Shown: one piece after another, positions 33,775 to 46,530 of the stretch
How positions within the stretch are numbered: position 1 is the stretch's first letter
Layout: every line of letters starts with the position of its first letter
From: Ascaphus truei
Lineage: Eukaryota > Chordata > Amphibia > Anura > Ascaphidae
NCBI GenBank assembly: GCA_036426205.1
Contig: CM071567.1
Location: 294,101,161 to 294,165,160 of the forward strand
Direction: 5' to 3'
Length of the DNA: 64,000 nt
Program-made: the position numbers and the translations under genes
Notes under the pieces: model-generated
What the model was told of the DNA's origin: nothing
What the model saw: the letters and a program-made list of their open reading frames with translations, nothing else
The model's database searches: none

Positions 33775-36700
33775 ACTAAGTTTTAAGGGTAGGGAAAGGG
33801 GAAAGGGAAAGGGGAATGGAGGCTCCCGCATCAGCTAGTAAAAATGGTAATGTGAATGAGGTAACTCACAGACTGGTGCAATAGAGGATATATATAGTTA
33901 ACAACATAGACGAACAGGAAAGATCCTCCTAGAATGCACTCAGAAAGGTAAGTCAACGTGAATGGTTATAATATTAAACAACCTTTAATCACAACATATA
34001 GTAAAAACATCTTGTCTAGAGGGAAATGGTCAGAAAGTAATCCACTACCAGTCCCCTATTACAAACCAGAAACAATCTTCTCCCAATAAAATAATACAAC
34101 CACGGGAGATAATGAGGTATGACCGACCCCGCCAATACTGTGGGCTAGAGAGCTGCCAGTAGTAATCATCACGTGTAAACTTCAGACTAGAAAACTGTTC
34201 TACTATAAAGCAGATAATCTATTTCAAAAACTCAGCACACCTAAATAAATGGTAATGCTGATGCTGGTCCTAAGATGTGTTGTTTACAGCCGTTAGTAGT
34301 CAGAAAATAAAGTACCTACATGGATACATATAGACCACAAAGTATATAGGTGTATGTCTGCTCCTGAACGGGGTGAAATCACAATAATGTGGAAGATAAT
34401 ACACACAAATTAAAAATCTCAAAAAACCACATACATAAGCTGTTGCTGCGGTGCCTTGATGGTGTTTGACTTTGGCATAGGGCAGGCACAAAGATGCTCA
34501 ACTGATGACCTGTAGGCAACGTCTTTTCTGAGACCGTATCCAGTTAAAGCCCTCAGAAAAGTACGTCATAAATGCAAAGGTCACTAATAACACTGAGTGG
34601 ACATTTGCCAATGGCTTGCATAATATAAAGCAAAAGAAAGGACTGAACCAGTACATTAGCATAGTGTATGTCGCCAATATATATATATTGTTATAAACCC
34701 TCATTGTGTCGGCGACATTAACCCCCTGATAGTTAGAGGTATCAGGGGTAGCCGTCAGGAGTGTACTCATAATGCTAACAACTACCGCGGTGTAAGTAAC
34801 CGCTCTCAATACACGTGACTTGCTACCATAATAATACTTAGCTTGGGGGGAGTGTTTGACTTTGCATAGGGCAGAGCACAAAATGTGCTCAAACATTGCC
34901 CTGAGCACGGTTCTGATACCGTATCCAGTTAATAGCCTCAAAAATTAACGTCCATAAAATCAAAGGTCACTAATACCCTAAGTGGAATTTGCCAATATGC
35001 TTTGCTAGTAATAAAAGCAAATACAGAAGACTGAAACCAAGTACTTAGCATAAGTGTAATTTCGCCAGATATATATATATCAGTTATACCCCTAATTGTG
35101 TGTCGGCGACATTAACCCCCTGATAGTAGAGTGGATACAAGGGTAGCCTGTCAGGAGTGTACTATAATGCTACCACTCCCGGGTAAGTACACTCTCTCAC
35201 TAGCAACTGACTGGCTAAAACCATAATATCTACTTAGCTTGGGAGAAAGGCTGTGGTCCGTTCCTGCGTCTCTCATTCCAACAGTGTGTAGATTGAGGGC
35301 AGGTGCCGGGACAGGGAATTACAGCCTGCATGTTCAGTCTGCTGCAAAACCGCGCCCATCTCGTCCAACTGCTGAGCGTCCGCTCATCGTGATGACGTCA
35401 CCGAACGTACCAGCGCTGAGGTCCAGACGCCTCCCACAGTGTCGAAATCGGCGCTTTTGCAGCAGCTGAACATGCGGCTGTAATTCCCTGTCCCGCACCC
35501 TCCCTCAACTACACACTGTTGGAATGAGAGACGGCAGAACGGACCACAGCCTTCTCCCCCAAGCTAATAGATATATGGGTAGCCCAGTCATTGTTCTATT
35601 GAAGATCGGTTACTTACACCGCGGATTGTTAGCATTATAGTACACTCCCTGACAGCTACCCCTTGATCACTCTACTATCAGGGGGTTAAGTCGCCGACAC
35701 AATTAGGGTATAACAATATATATAAATCCTGGCGACATTACACTATGCTAATGTACTATGGTTCAGTCCTTCTGTATTTGCTTTATATTACTACAAAGCC
35801 TTGGACAAATTCCACTTAAGTGTTATTAGTGACCTTTGCTTTTATGACCGTTATTTTCTGAGGCTATACTGGATACGGTCTCAGAACCGTTGCCTCAGGG
35901 CGACAGTTGAGCACATTTTGTGCCTGCCTATGCAAAGTCAAACACCCCCCCAGCTATTGATATTATGGTTAGCCAGTCAGTTGCTATTGAGAGCGGTTAC
36001 TTACACCGCGAGTTGTTAGCATTTATAGTACCACTCCCTGACAGGCTACCCTTGATCACTCTACTATCAGGTTAATGTCGCCGACACAATTAGGTATAAC
36101 AATATATATTATCTGGCGAATTACACTAATGCTAATGTACTATGGTTCAGTCTTCTGTATTTGCTTTATATTACTAGCAGCATTGGCAAATTCCACCATG
36201 TGTATTTAGTGACCTTTGCATTTATGACCGTTACTTTTCTGAGGCTATAACTGGATACGGTCTCAGAACCGTGCCTCAGGGCATCAGTTGAGCACATTTT
36301 GGTGCCTGCCCTATCAAAGTCAAACACCATCAAGCCACGCAGCAACTAGCTATGTATGTGGTTTTAGATATTTTTAATGTGTGTGTATTATCTTCCACAT
36401 TATATGTTGATTTCACCCCGTTCAGAGCAGACATACACCTATACTTTGTGGTCTATAGTATCCATTGTAGGTACTTATTTCTGACCTACTAACTGCCTAT
36501 TAACACACCTCTTCAGATCCAGCATCAGCATACCATTATTTAGTGTGCTGATTTTTGACATAGATTATCTGCTTTATAGAACATTTCTAGTTCTGAAGTT
36601 ACACTGTGATTACTACTGGCAGCTCTCTAGCCCACATATTGGCGGTGTAGTGTCATACCTCATTATCTCCGTGTATTTATTGGGAGATTGTTTTTGGTTT

Positions 36701-36857
36701 GTCAATAGGGAACTGGTCGTGGATACTTTCTGCATTTCCCTCTATACAAATGTTTTACTATATGTGTGATTAAAGGTTTTTTTTAATATTATCAACCATA
36801 TCACGTTGACTTACCTTTCTGAGTGCATTCTAGGAGTCTTTCCTGTTCGTCTATGTT
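33775..36857. mobile_element. Foldback element inserted in L1 ORF2
   Basis: The arms 33,897-35,370 and 35,430-36,857 are reverse complements, ending in 'caacatagacgaacagg' on the left and its inverse on the right. Each arm has two tandem units of about 390 bp (left 34,470-34,850 and 34,850-35,235; right about 35,560-35,945 and 35,945-36,330) beginning or ending with 'gtttgactttg(g)catagggc'. The L1 bases TTGTTTACGTTGATAG occur on both sides (33,759-33,774 and the right junction), a duplication of 14-16 bp. Some 120 bp at the left (33,775-33,896, starting with a GGGAAAGG-rich tract) are not in the right arm. No coding sequence. Confidence 0.7.
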
Positions 36858-36864
36858 TTACGTT

Positions 36865-38228
36865 GATAGTCGGCAAAGGCAAATGCACGTTTTCCTGGGG
36901 CTATTTAGTCCCTTTACGTATGTTGATAGAGTTCCAGCGACGCCCATTGTAGTGTCCCTTTCTGAACTATCCTAAACCAAATCTGGAGTGTATGATTGTG
37001 GGTTTTATGTATTACCTTCCTCGATGCACCCACCGATTAGGAGATGTACGACTGGGTGTCCGTTGTAGTATTGTGAGTCACGTGCCAACTGGATAGGGAG
37101 GGGTAGGGAAAGAAAACACAAGGTAGACAAAAAATACGAAACTTGGGAGATCCTTTTGGGATAAAATCCCCGTCGGATCTCTTGCCTTTGGGTAAGTGGT
37201 GCAGCCCAGCTAGCTTAGCACTGGCGTAATGGTGACCGGACAGGTCCATCTTTTTCACCACAATAGGACTTGTTTGAGTGTCCTGTTTCTATCCAGGACA
37301 TTCTCTTTTCGGCAACATAGCGAGGGCCGGGGACGGGAGCCGCCTCCCTCGACTTTGCATATTTTAAAAACGTCAAATAACACTCGTAGAACTACACAGC
37401 AGAATATCAACACAAACTGTTAATAACTCGCTAACTGGGTAAGACTATTTGGAACCAACGTGGTTACTTTACTACATAACATAACTAAGCTATATACATG
37501 GCAAATGGTCCCTATAACATGTATATCTCTTTTTTGTAGACTGGTCTGGTCAGCTTTGATCATCCAGGTTACATGATTAGAGCTATGTGTCCTGGCATCT
37601 GTTTTGTTTTCATACCATTATTACCCCATAGCTTTATACTAAGACTTAGAATTGACATTAAGAGCTGGGACATGTTTTTTTCCCCTTCCCTATGTTCTTC
37701 CCTCATTATTATATATCTTAATACATTTGACTACGGGGCATAATCTATGTTTCCTCAACCCCTACCTTTTTGTTACCCTGGTATATAGGGATCTAGATAT
37801 AACTGCTTACATTCACAATTAAGTCCTGGGTTGGGGGCCTGTATTCCTTTGCAATATTTTATTTTCTAAGTGTCTATATTTCTATAAGAGGTATCTGTCC
37901 TGCTGGTCTAGGTTCTGCACGAGCTTTTCGTCGAACTTCCAGCAGATTCTCGGTTGTTAGATGAGGGGGATGAGGGGTGGTTGTTGTGTCTCTTCCTCGT
38001 TGTGCTGTCCTCGTTACTCTGCCTCCTCGGGGTGAGTTTAAAGACATTTTGTAGCCGGTGTCGAGTCCGGCTGGGTGTACAAAGATCCGCCATGTTCCGG
38101 ATGTCAGCTCGATTGACCAACTTATTCCACCATTTTGGCGAACAAATGGACAGTCTACAGGTATGCCGCCCTTTTAAAGCCTTAATTGATCCCTTAATTG
38201 GTATCAATTGTGTGTCTTTTCTTGTGCT
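36865..38228 (-). mobile_element. L1 5' part, copy A
   Basis: Holds the first residues of ORF2 and about 1.3 kb of 5' sequence of the L1 whose main body is at 29,620-33,774. No long open frame survives. The minus frame 37,908-38,282 crosses the L1 edge and is not called a gene. Confidence 0.65.
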
Positions 38229-38502
38229 ATGAAACTTCTTTCTGAATCTGCGAAGCAAGCATGTTTTTGATTGTCGCCCCATTTAAAGGCAGCGTGTATT
38301 TTTATTCATTCTCTGTGTTGTTGGGAGAGAGTGAGAGACACACAGAGCTGGCATTTACATATTTCATATTGACAGAGAGATTTGGTGTGTAATGATAGGT
38401 TTGTCCTGTGTTTTTGTAACATCTTTGTCCCTTTTTCAGTTTGTAAGTGCCAGTGTGATTGTGTTTAATTTCTTTTCTGATTCTTTTGAGGTGCTATTAG
38501 TT

Positions 38503-40070
38503 ATGTGCCGAAGGCATGGGAAGAGTGATGCTGGTGCTTTACGAAGTCGTTGGCGTAGACGTCTGTACCTCGAGGTGTCAACGGTAGAAAAAAATTCGGG
38601 GAGTTGCTGTGGTTGGCTGGCGTGTCGACTGGTGTTGCTGGGGGATTTCGATGGTGCTTGCGGAGTGCGAATGTGGTGTTGCCTGTGTGCAGTGCTGACT
38701 GGTGGTCTCTGATTTAGCTGGTGCTGCTGGGGTGTCTGTTGCTGGTGCTGCGTGGGGTGTCGTGGTTGTGGTGCTGCTGGGTGCCTTGCTGGTCTGGTGG
38801 GTCTGTTGTCTGGTGCTGCTGGGGTGTCCTGTTGCTGTGCTGCTGGTGTGTTGGGTGGGCGGGTTCTGTTGCTGTGCTGCGGGTGCCTGTTGCATGGTGC
38901 TGTGGCGGTTGTCGGGCTGCTGGGTGCTGCCTGTGTGGTGCTGCTGGGGTGTACTGTTGTGTGCTGTCTATTTCTGGTGGTGGTGGTGGTGGTGGTGGGC
39001 CGTCTTTTGGATCCTCTTCCATCTTGGAATGGGGGGGGGAAGTCCAGTGCAGGTCATGCCAAGCTCTGTAACGCGCACGTTTGTCGAAGAAACTTGTGGA
39101 GCGCGGCCACATATTCCTCGTTGCAATGATGGAGCGAACAGAGCGTCACAGGGATTTTATCAGCGATGACTCTCATGTAATGGGCATTATTTACGTGCAA
39201 TCTTTGCATTGATTGGTCAACAGACATTCTACACCTAATACCATGTGACATGTGTTAATATCAAACTATTATCTCTAATATCTATCAGATTACTTATTAT
39301 CACACATAATCCTTCATGCTTATTACCAACCCATAACATAGTCAAAAAGTTTGCGTAAGTTCTAAACAATAATCATCGCAAGCTTCCTTGATTTGTATGT
39401 GTCCATAAATGCTCAGTGCTACCTATTCAAATCACTAACGCAGCCTGTTGGTATTCTCTGCAAAAAGTATCTTTTTGTACCAGTTCGTGTTTCTATTACA
39501 TTGTAAGGTCATATATTTTTTTATGGAATTTAAGGGCGGACAGTTCAGCCGCAAAGCAGAAATGTGGCAACAAATAACATTGGCTGTGTCTTGGCTGTGG
39601 GAATCATGGTCAGGGACCGCAACTAATTTGTCCGGAAAGAGATTGATGATTCAGGGCCATTTAAAGAAAAAATCCAGCACCCGGATTGCATTTCTTCTGC
39701 CACCTGGGAGGTGGGTCCGCCAGCCCAACTTCCTAAATCTGACAGGCCATGGGGGGAGAGGCTCTGGGCGTGTGGAAACACACATGTCCTAAATTTCTTC
39801 TTGACAGTACTCTACACTATGGGTATGCGCCAGGTCATGATAGAGATATCGGATTTATTCAGGCTGCAACACTGTTCCCCAGTGACATGTTTACTGTACA
39901 AGACTATTTTTACCGGTCCTATCTACACTTCTTCTCTATAATTCCACGCAACTTATTAATTTCTTTTCGTGTCCCAATATCAGACATACCCTACATTATC
40001 TAAGCTGTATGTATGTCCTCTCCTCTCGGTCGTCGTCATCTCCTCTCGTCCGCTCTCTCTCTCCTCTCCT

Positions 40071-40102
<32 letters not shown>

Positions 40103-42835
40103 GGGTCTCTCTTATCTCGTCTCTCTCTCTCGCTTCGTCTCTCCTCTCTCTACTCTATATGATACATAATACAATCATAAATTATAATATACTCTCTTAT
40201 GTAGATCTATATTATATATCTATCATTTACATTACTATTTTGTCCAAAATAAAACAAAAAAAAACAGATTTATATATAGTGTATAGATAGTATGATGCGT
40301 TATAGTATACACATATATCATATATTCGATATATAGATTTAGATATATATTATATATACAAGTATAATTATAAGAATATTAGTAGATCGGTGTGTTTGGA
40401 AATTGTATTGGCTCACCTATCGGGGCTTACAATCAATATATAGTCACACATACACACCACGTGACCTGCCATGTAGGATTTGTGTGTATCGATCTCCAAA
40501 GAACTTCACAATCTTGCAACCATTCTAGTTTACAAAGCATCTCAAACATATTTCTCTTTTCTCCTATAGCGTTTTAAAAGCTGAATGGTGATGTTCAAAT
40601 TGTTTTCCAAACATTGAGTTAATCAGTGCATAACTACAAAGCACACCGGCCCGTCGGGAGTCATTGTTTGTCACAGTAATGTTTAAACATCATGTGTTGT
40701 TCGTTACACTGTGTCTGTACAACAAATGCATAATCCCCTTTTCTCATGTATGTGTGTGCGATCCATATATCATGATAATACTAATATATCTATTAATATA
40801 TACTTTGTGATATCTAGTGCGTTACACATATAAACAGCCTTACTGGCCTTAATAAAGTCTTGCATGGATATTCAATTGAAACCGAACACAGGAATAATTT
40901 TTCACAACAAATTCCCTTAGTAATTATGAAAAGCTCTTGTTTCTCTTCATGTTTATACAATGTAGCATAAATAGGAACATGTACCATATGGTACATTTAC
41001 TTGGTTCATATGTAGCTCCTTCTTATATTGTTTTCTCTCATGTCCAGGTGTGTGAAACCAGCTTTCAATTAAGAGGTAATCACAGCATAGAGGAACAGAG
41101 GGGGTGGTGTCGGGTGCGAGAGAGCCATGATCACATTGTCATAGGTATGTCCAAGATCTTGTGGGAATTGCTTACGGTGGGAGAAGCAGCTAAGTAATAG
41201 GTCAGGTGGATGCCAGTGCTGGGGAGGGACTACAGTTGTTTAGAAGCTGACAAGTGAACCAAGTTCATCACAGTCATTAGAATGATGGTATTATCTTTAC
41301 TACTGTCAGCACCGAGTCCACTATAATATTACACTACGTTAGTCATGTCCTTCAGTTATTAACATTATTGTAACGTTATAGATACAGGCCACCCTTCTCG
41401 TGCACACATTACCTATCTCGCTGTCGACCCACTGCATGTTTTGCTGAGTGTCACACATTGATCGCTACACAACCCTGCTCTCTTAAATGTCAGACAGATC
41501 TAAAAAACTTTCATACACATTTCCACATTAGGTATGAATTATAAGCAGATAAACTTTGCTTGTCTGGTAGTAGATGTACATTATTGGCGCTTTATTATTA
41601 ATACACAACAATGCATGTAAATGTACACCGCCATTTACTTTTATATAACGCATTCCTGCCTTAGTTGTATGTTCTGTTGTCTTGTGTGTTAACAAACACA
41701 ACACCTGTGATGATTTAGTTTTACCTGTATCATTTAGGTTAAGATGGTAATAATACAGATTGCCCTAACCATAGAATTGTGAATTTCCTTACGGATGCTG
41801 ATATTTTAGCCATAAGTACTCCCCCTAACAGGATACTTATGTTAATTATGTAACAATGACAATGAAATTTGATGTTTTCTTCTATATAATATTGATCCGC
41901 CACTCCTGTGGTGCACCTGTGGCACGGTGACGCGAACACGTCCTCGTCCACCGTCTCACAAGGTCATCATCCAAGCATGGAGGGGAGTGTATGAGGTGCC
42001 GGTCGATATTACATGTTTTCATTGGAACATTTCATATTTGCCAGCTGCAAAAATAAATGACTTTCACATGTAATGACTTCTCATCAGGTATGGACACAGG
42101 AGATGTAGTGTTTCTACCAACATGGGTATCGGTGTCTGTTTTCAGTACTCAGCTAGGAGTTGTGTATGGTTTACAACACATATTATTCATTATTCCTTCA
42201 CACGAGGTCAAAACACTTCACTTGTTGGCGAGTATTCACTGCTGCAGCGCATCCTTTTAATTGCCGATACAAATAATTAAATTTGTCTCTATGAAACTGT
42301 TATGTGTGTGTCCACTTGAGAACTATCATTCCGTAGTCATCACACAATGAACACAGTGTCCATGTCAGATGTTCTATGTCTCGATCTTTTATTTATTTGT
42401 AGAACCAATTTGCCGCCAAGGACCAAGTGCGCTCAAGGACCTGAAGATGTTGACACTCCTGGATTACCCAGCATTCGTAGTCCTTCAAGTCCTCTCTCGT
42501 GACCCATACTCAGCTATTGCAGCTTCTGAACGAACGAATCTTGGGTGGAAGAAAATCGTCGTCACCCATTCAGCAAGTTTGAGTCAATGCTTGAAAGGAT
42601 GATGTCCATCTTGCAGAAAGGATCATGACAGGTCATATCAGAAATGTCACACAATAAAAATGTCATCATCCAAGTTTCTAAAGAAATCCAAAATATTAAC
42701 AGGACATTACAAGCCTGTTCTCAATATAAGCCCAGCAAATCAGTTTCGGAGTACAGCAAGAGACCCCAATTCCACTTTACCCCATCAGAGGATGGATCTT
42801 TACATGCTGCTAAGTTTTCTCCAGTTTTTGGTGAG
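38503..42835 (+). pseudogene. Myb/SANT-like protein gene, copy A (frameshifted)
   Basis: Mirrors the gene at 48,197 exon for exon: exon 1 from ATG 38,503 to about 39,190, exon 2 about 39,535-39,880, exon 3 about 41,895-41,995, and exon 4 about 42,403-42,835 followed by the same GTGAG|GTAAGG donor. Every exon has several single-base insertions or deletions relative to copy B, so no exon reads through. Changes fall equally in introns, and extra bases dominate. That pattern fits unpolished sequence better than slow pseudogene decay. The long Cys/Trp/Gly-rich frames at 38,700-39,170 are shadows of the alanine-glycine repeat. Confidence 0.7.
40066..40156. repeat. (CT)n microsatellite, copy A
   Basis: Pyrimidine tract in intron 2 of the Myb/SANT gene, copy A. 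Shorter and rearranged relative to copy B. Confidence 0.85.
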
Positions 42836-43540
42836 GTAAGGTGCTCAAGTGTGCTATAACACAAGAAAGAGGGGATACAATCTGGGTATCCGAATAAATG
42901 TATACATTTCGAGTCATCATAATGGGGGCACCATAATACCTGAAGGGTCGGGGTAGGTAGTCCATAGGACTGCCTCCGCCTTACTCTTGGGTTGGCCCTA
43001 GTACTCACATTATTGCCTGTCACCAGGGTCTCCCCTCCACCTCGGTGCTTGCATGTAGAGAGTTAAGTCCAGCAATGTAGAGAGGCGAAGCAGCCGCACC
43101 GGATCAAATGAAGAACAGGTCTGGCCAAAATGTGTCAACTTTATAAGTATCAACATCATAAAAACCAAGGATGCAAGCCCTTCTAACGACGTCTTTGTGT
43201 GTCTAAGCAACACCTTATCAAGAAGTGCTTCCCCACCGGTATAACAGAACATTTAATAGTAATGGCATAGCCAACTCTCGCGATACCTGTGACGTCCACG
43301 TCCCCTCATTAGCCAATAAACCCCAACTAGCTGACGCATGCGCACCTAGACCCAGAACGGGGAGTGACCAGCCCTCCCCTACTCAACTTCATCCCCAATG
43401 CTTTGAGAACACCAACCTAGGGGATTCCACAAGGGGAGAAATGGACCTGCCAGAACTGTATCCGCCTCCTAACCGTGGCTCTATACGTGCCCCGCTGCAG
43501 GTTGTTTAAACCACCACGAGAATATAAATCAAAAGTCCAA
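42836..43540 (-). mobile_element. Penelope-type terminal repeat, copy A
   Basis: Indel-rich version of 52,640-53,110. Contains on the minus strand the motif 'cttgataaggtg...acgtcgttaga' (43,170-43,225), a degenerate hammerhead-like sequence. Confidence 0.45.
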
Positions 43541-44400
43541 CTACAGAAAAACCAAAGAAATATATAACGTATTCACCCTCAACAGAGCATATATCGCTAC
43601 CGCCCATGTATGGGGAGATTACCCATCCACATGCGCAGCAACGCATCACCGTGAGCGACAACCGCAGGAGAGAGCTAAAATGAACATTGTGTATAGCCCC
43701 CAGTCATGCGGTGTGCATATATGTGGAAAAAATTCACATAGAATCATGAAAAATAAATATTATGTACAAAACAGACAACTTTTTATGAACCTATGAGGGC
43801 TGTTAAATAAATAAATCTGGATGGTCTTATATATAATAAAGAAATATATATAGCAATACTGGCAGAGCCATTTACAATATCGCGCGTCATAACAATTTTA
43901 TTAGTTTAAACAACATACTATATATCATTAGGTACAAAACAGTCTAAAAAAGTTTTATTAAAGTCTACAATACACCGCGTGGAACACATGGAGGCATCTT
44001 GTGATGACAGTGACAACTAATTATTCATACAATCATGATTGTATATTTCCTTTCTGTTGGGTACCTGAGGAAATTAGTTTGCATATCATATTGCATTAAA
44101 CAATATGTATAAGTATGAACAAACCGATCACCATTCCTTGGAGACAAAACATCTTATATTTTTTCATAATTTTTGACAAGGATTAACAGCGGGTAAGTAT
44201 TTAGCAGTGTATTCATAGCAGACAAAGTTTTTCTTTGGCCATATAACAGTACAGTTTGAAACAAACATTCCTTTTCTAGCATGTACTATTAATTTTTTGC
44301 ATGTATCAACAGACGAATCATTTGCAAAGATAAGGAGGTAAACTCAAACCAAGCTATTATGATTAATTCAAACTATATGATTAATCAAAAAAGGTTTTTC
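43541..44400. other. No gene recognised (copy A)
   Basis: AT-rich sequence between Penelope pieces; parallel to 53,111-54,060. No coding sequence. Confidence 0.4.
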
Positions 44401-44439
44401 TGGTCTTTCACTCACGTGAGGCTTTTTCACAGGGAAAGA

Positions 44440-45430
44440 TTGTGGCTGTCATTAATGTCATCGAGTTAAAAATGTGTGTGGTGTCATGGATAAAGCACTT
44501 AAAAAAATGGTTAATATTCCACTCTACTATTATATCTACTTCAGGAGATCTCGTTCTCAATTTTAAAAATATCCAAAAGGACTCTCTAAAAACAAGTCAA
44601 GGATGTTACAATGTCTCCCCCCCTCCCCTCTCTCCTTTTTTGTAATTTTCTCAAAGATCCAAAAGCAGAAGTTTCTAATGCCCCCCTTGTCACCTTCTGT
44701 AAAGTGCTTAGATACAGGGTGCCTAGGTTCTCTTTTTCGTTATCCAATCTGCAGTCTTCCTATACAATAAAAAAAACCTTGTCTTCAAAGCTCTTGTCGT
44801 CCTACACGAACATATCTCTTCCCCCACCACAGGCGATCACATAGACCACCATATTCGTGTTTACACTTGGATGAAGCTATTGTATTATACTGAGGCAACT
44901 GACAAAGATTTTGTCTTGGAAGAGGTTATGACGGAGACCCTCCAAGTCAACCTCTCCCAGTAATAAGGGGTGGAGATTGAGAGGAGAGAAACATTATTAC
45001 CACAAAATTCCAGGGTGTGGGGTGCAAGGAAAATGAAACAGAATTGTACATGAGAAAGTGTGTCCCACGTTTATATCACAATACAGCAAATCGAGTAGTC
45101 AGGGTCAAAAAATTATAAACAAACATTGGGACCCTACTACAATGGATCCCCGCTTATGTGAATTACACTAATCAAGGCCAAAGGTGTATATTAGGAGGCG
45201 CCAAAAAACACTAGCTGCATTTATTTCCACCAAGTTTCATTTCCTCCACCCTTGGTAACCCAGAACCGCCTTCTGACCATACCGGGTCTTTTAGGTGTAA
45301 TCCGTGTAACATGTGCGAATTTATGAGACCATCCAGACATACTTTTCCACAATACCCACCAGCAGTATAATATCATAGCTTCATCTTGGAAAGCGAGGTC
45401 CCCTACGCGCGAAACTACGTCGGCATGACG
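44440..45430. mobile_element. Penelope-like pieces in inverted order, copy A
   Basis: Same arrangement as 54,072-54,990 with many indels. Neither the nuclease (minus) nor the thumb/linker (plus) keeps a frame. Confidence 0.6.
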
Positions 45431-46486
45431 TCAATCACTCTGACGTCGTGGAGGAGGCAGGATCTCCGGTGAGACCATCTGTGTATCGGGCTGCATTGGG
45501 TTACAAAACTCACCACAGGCTCGCTTGATTCATTGGGATTGTTATCTGGTAAAACATTTGAGTGTTGGGGGCTAAATTGCATAGCGTGATATCGTTGGAT
45601 TTACCCAGTGTAACCGCCTCGTTTATAACCCTTTTTTAGCGATTCAGGTGTGCAGCATATATTGGTGCTGGAGACCTGTCATTACTATGGTTGCATAACT
45701 ACGGCATGCCGCTGGTTTTCTATCTGCGCCACTGACAATATCGACTTGTTTTATACATCCCTACACACTCTGCCCTATGTGGATATTATCCATCAATATG
45801 ATCCACACGAGGCGATATTTCAAGCCGAATGAGTAGCCGCCCCGCAGTATAAGCGATCAGTACTTGGTGCAACCCATTATTGTGGTTAGAATTGGTGCAA
45901 CTACTATTGGGATACTCAGATACTGTGGCAGTTGTCTGTAGTTTTCCCTTCGCTGCGCCGCCAACACTTGTGTATTCATCCCCTCACACCTACACATTAT
46001 AGGTGCAATTGCAATGAATATTAATCCCATTAAGCAGCCAATCAGTATGCAAGTTTATATGTACCATACATGGAATTAGATGGTGTATTTATTCTGACCG
46101 CTACGCTGGACTGTTTCCCCGATTCATCTTTTAATAATTTCTGGTTTTAGTTTAGTTAGAGCATGCGCCGTTTAGTGTTGTTAGTCTTGGCTGATATTCA
46201 ATAAAAATTTTGTTATTTTTGCTATGGCAGTTTAGTGGCCAATTGGTCCTCACTCAATGCATGTGAGGCATGTGCTTCCCTGTACAGGTTGACTGAACCA
46301 CCATTGGTAATAGGTATTAACAACAAACACCTTCTATAAGTTAATCCCTAGCCAGTGGTGCAACCAATGAAGATCTTTTTGGAGTGGGTCTCTTTACCCA
46401 CTTTTCGGTTTTTGCGTTTGTCTAAGCACATCCTCCTCTGCAGCCGCAGGAATATATAATGATCCGATCATTGTATTAGATTTCAG
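45431..46486. other. No gene recognised (copy A, right part)
   Basis: CpG-containing then AT-rich sequence parallel to 54,991-55,992. Nothing coding recognised. Confidence 0.4.
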
Positions 46487-46530
46487 TTTCTGAGTGCATT
46501 CTAGGAGGATCTTTCCTGTTCGTCTATGTT

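Larger units (their letters stand above)
29620..38228 (-). mobile_element. L1-clade LINE, split by a foldback insertion
   Basis: Poly(A) tail of 13 at 29,620-29,632 (as T on the plus strand), ORF2 at 30,045-33,774, and the 5' part at 36,858-38,228. The target duplication is the 36 bases 29,584-29,619 and their copy at 38,229-38,263 (also 47,916-47,951), differing by one base in the cleaner copy. Without the foldback element (33,775-36,857) the L1 is about 5.5 kb. The 5' 1.3 kb shows no convincing ORF1, only a basic Ser/Thr-rich stretch near 37,960-38,100, so it may carry an internal deletion or a very short ORF1. Confidence 0.8.
36816..46486 (+). repeat. Copy A of a 9.6-kb direct duplication
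   Basis: From 'tttctgagtgcattctagga' to 'gatttcag'. It has the same order of content as 46,487-55,992: foldback end, L1 5' part, Myb/SANT gene, microsatellites, Penelope pieces. It is about 165 bp longer than copy B and differs mostly by single-base insertions and deletions spread over coding and non-coding sequence. Confidence 0.85.

Noticed and set aside
38578..39169. Cys/Trp/Gly/Val-rich and Pro/Gln/Thr-rich frames in four readings
   Set aside because: They overlap the degraded Ala-Gly-Val coding minisatellite of the Myb/SANT gene. They are frame shadows.
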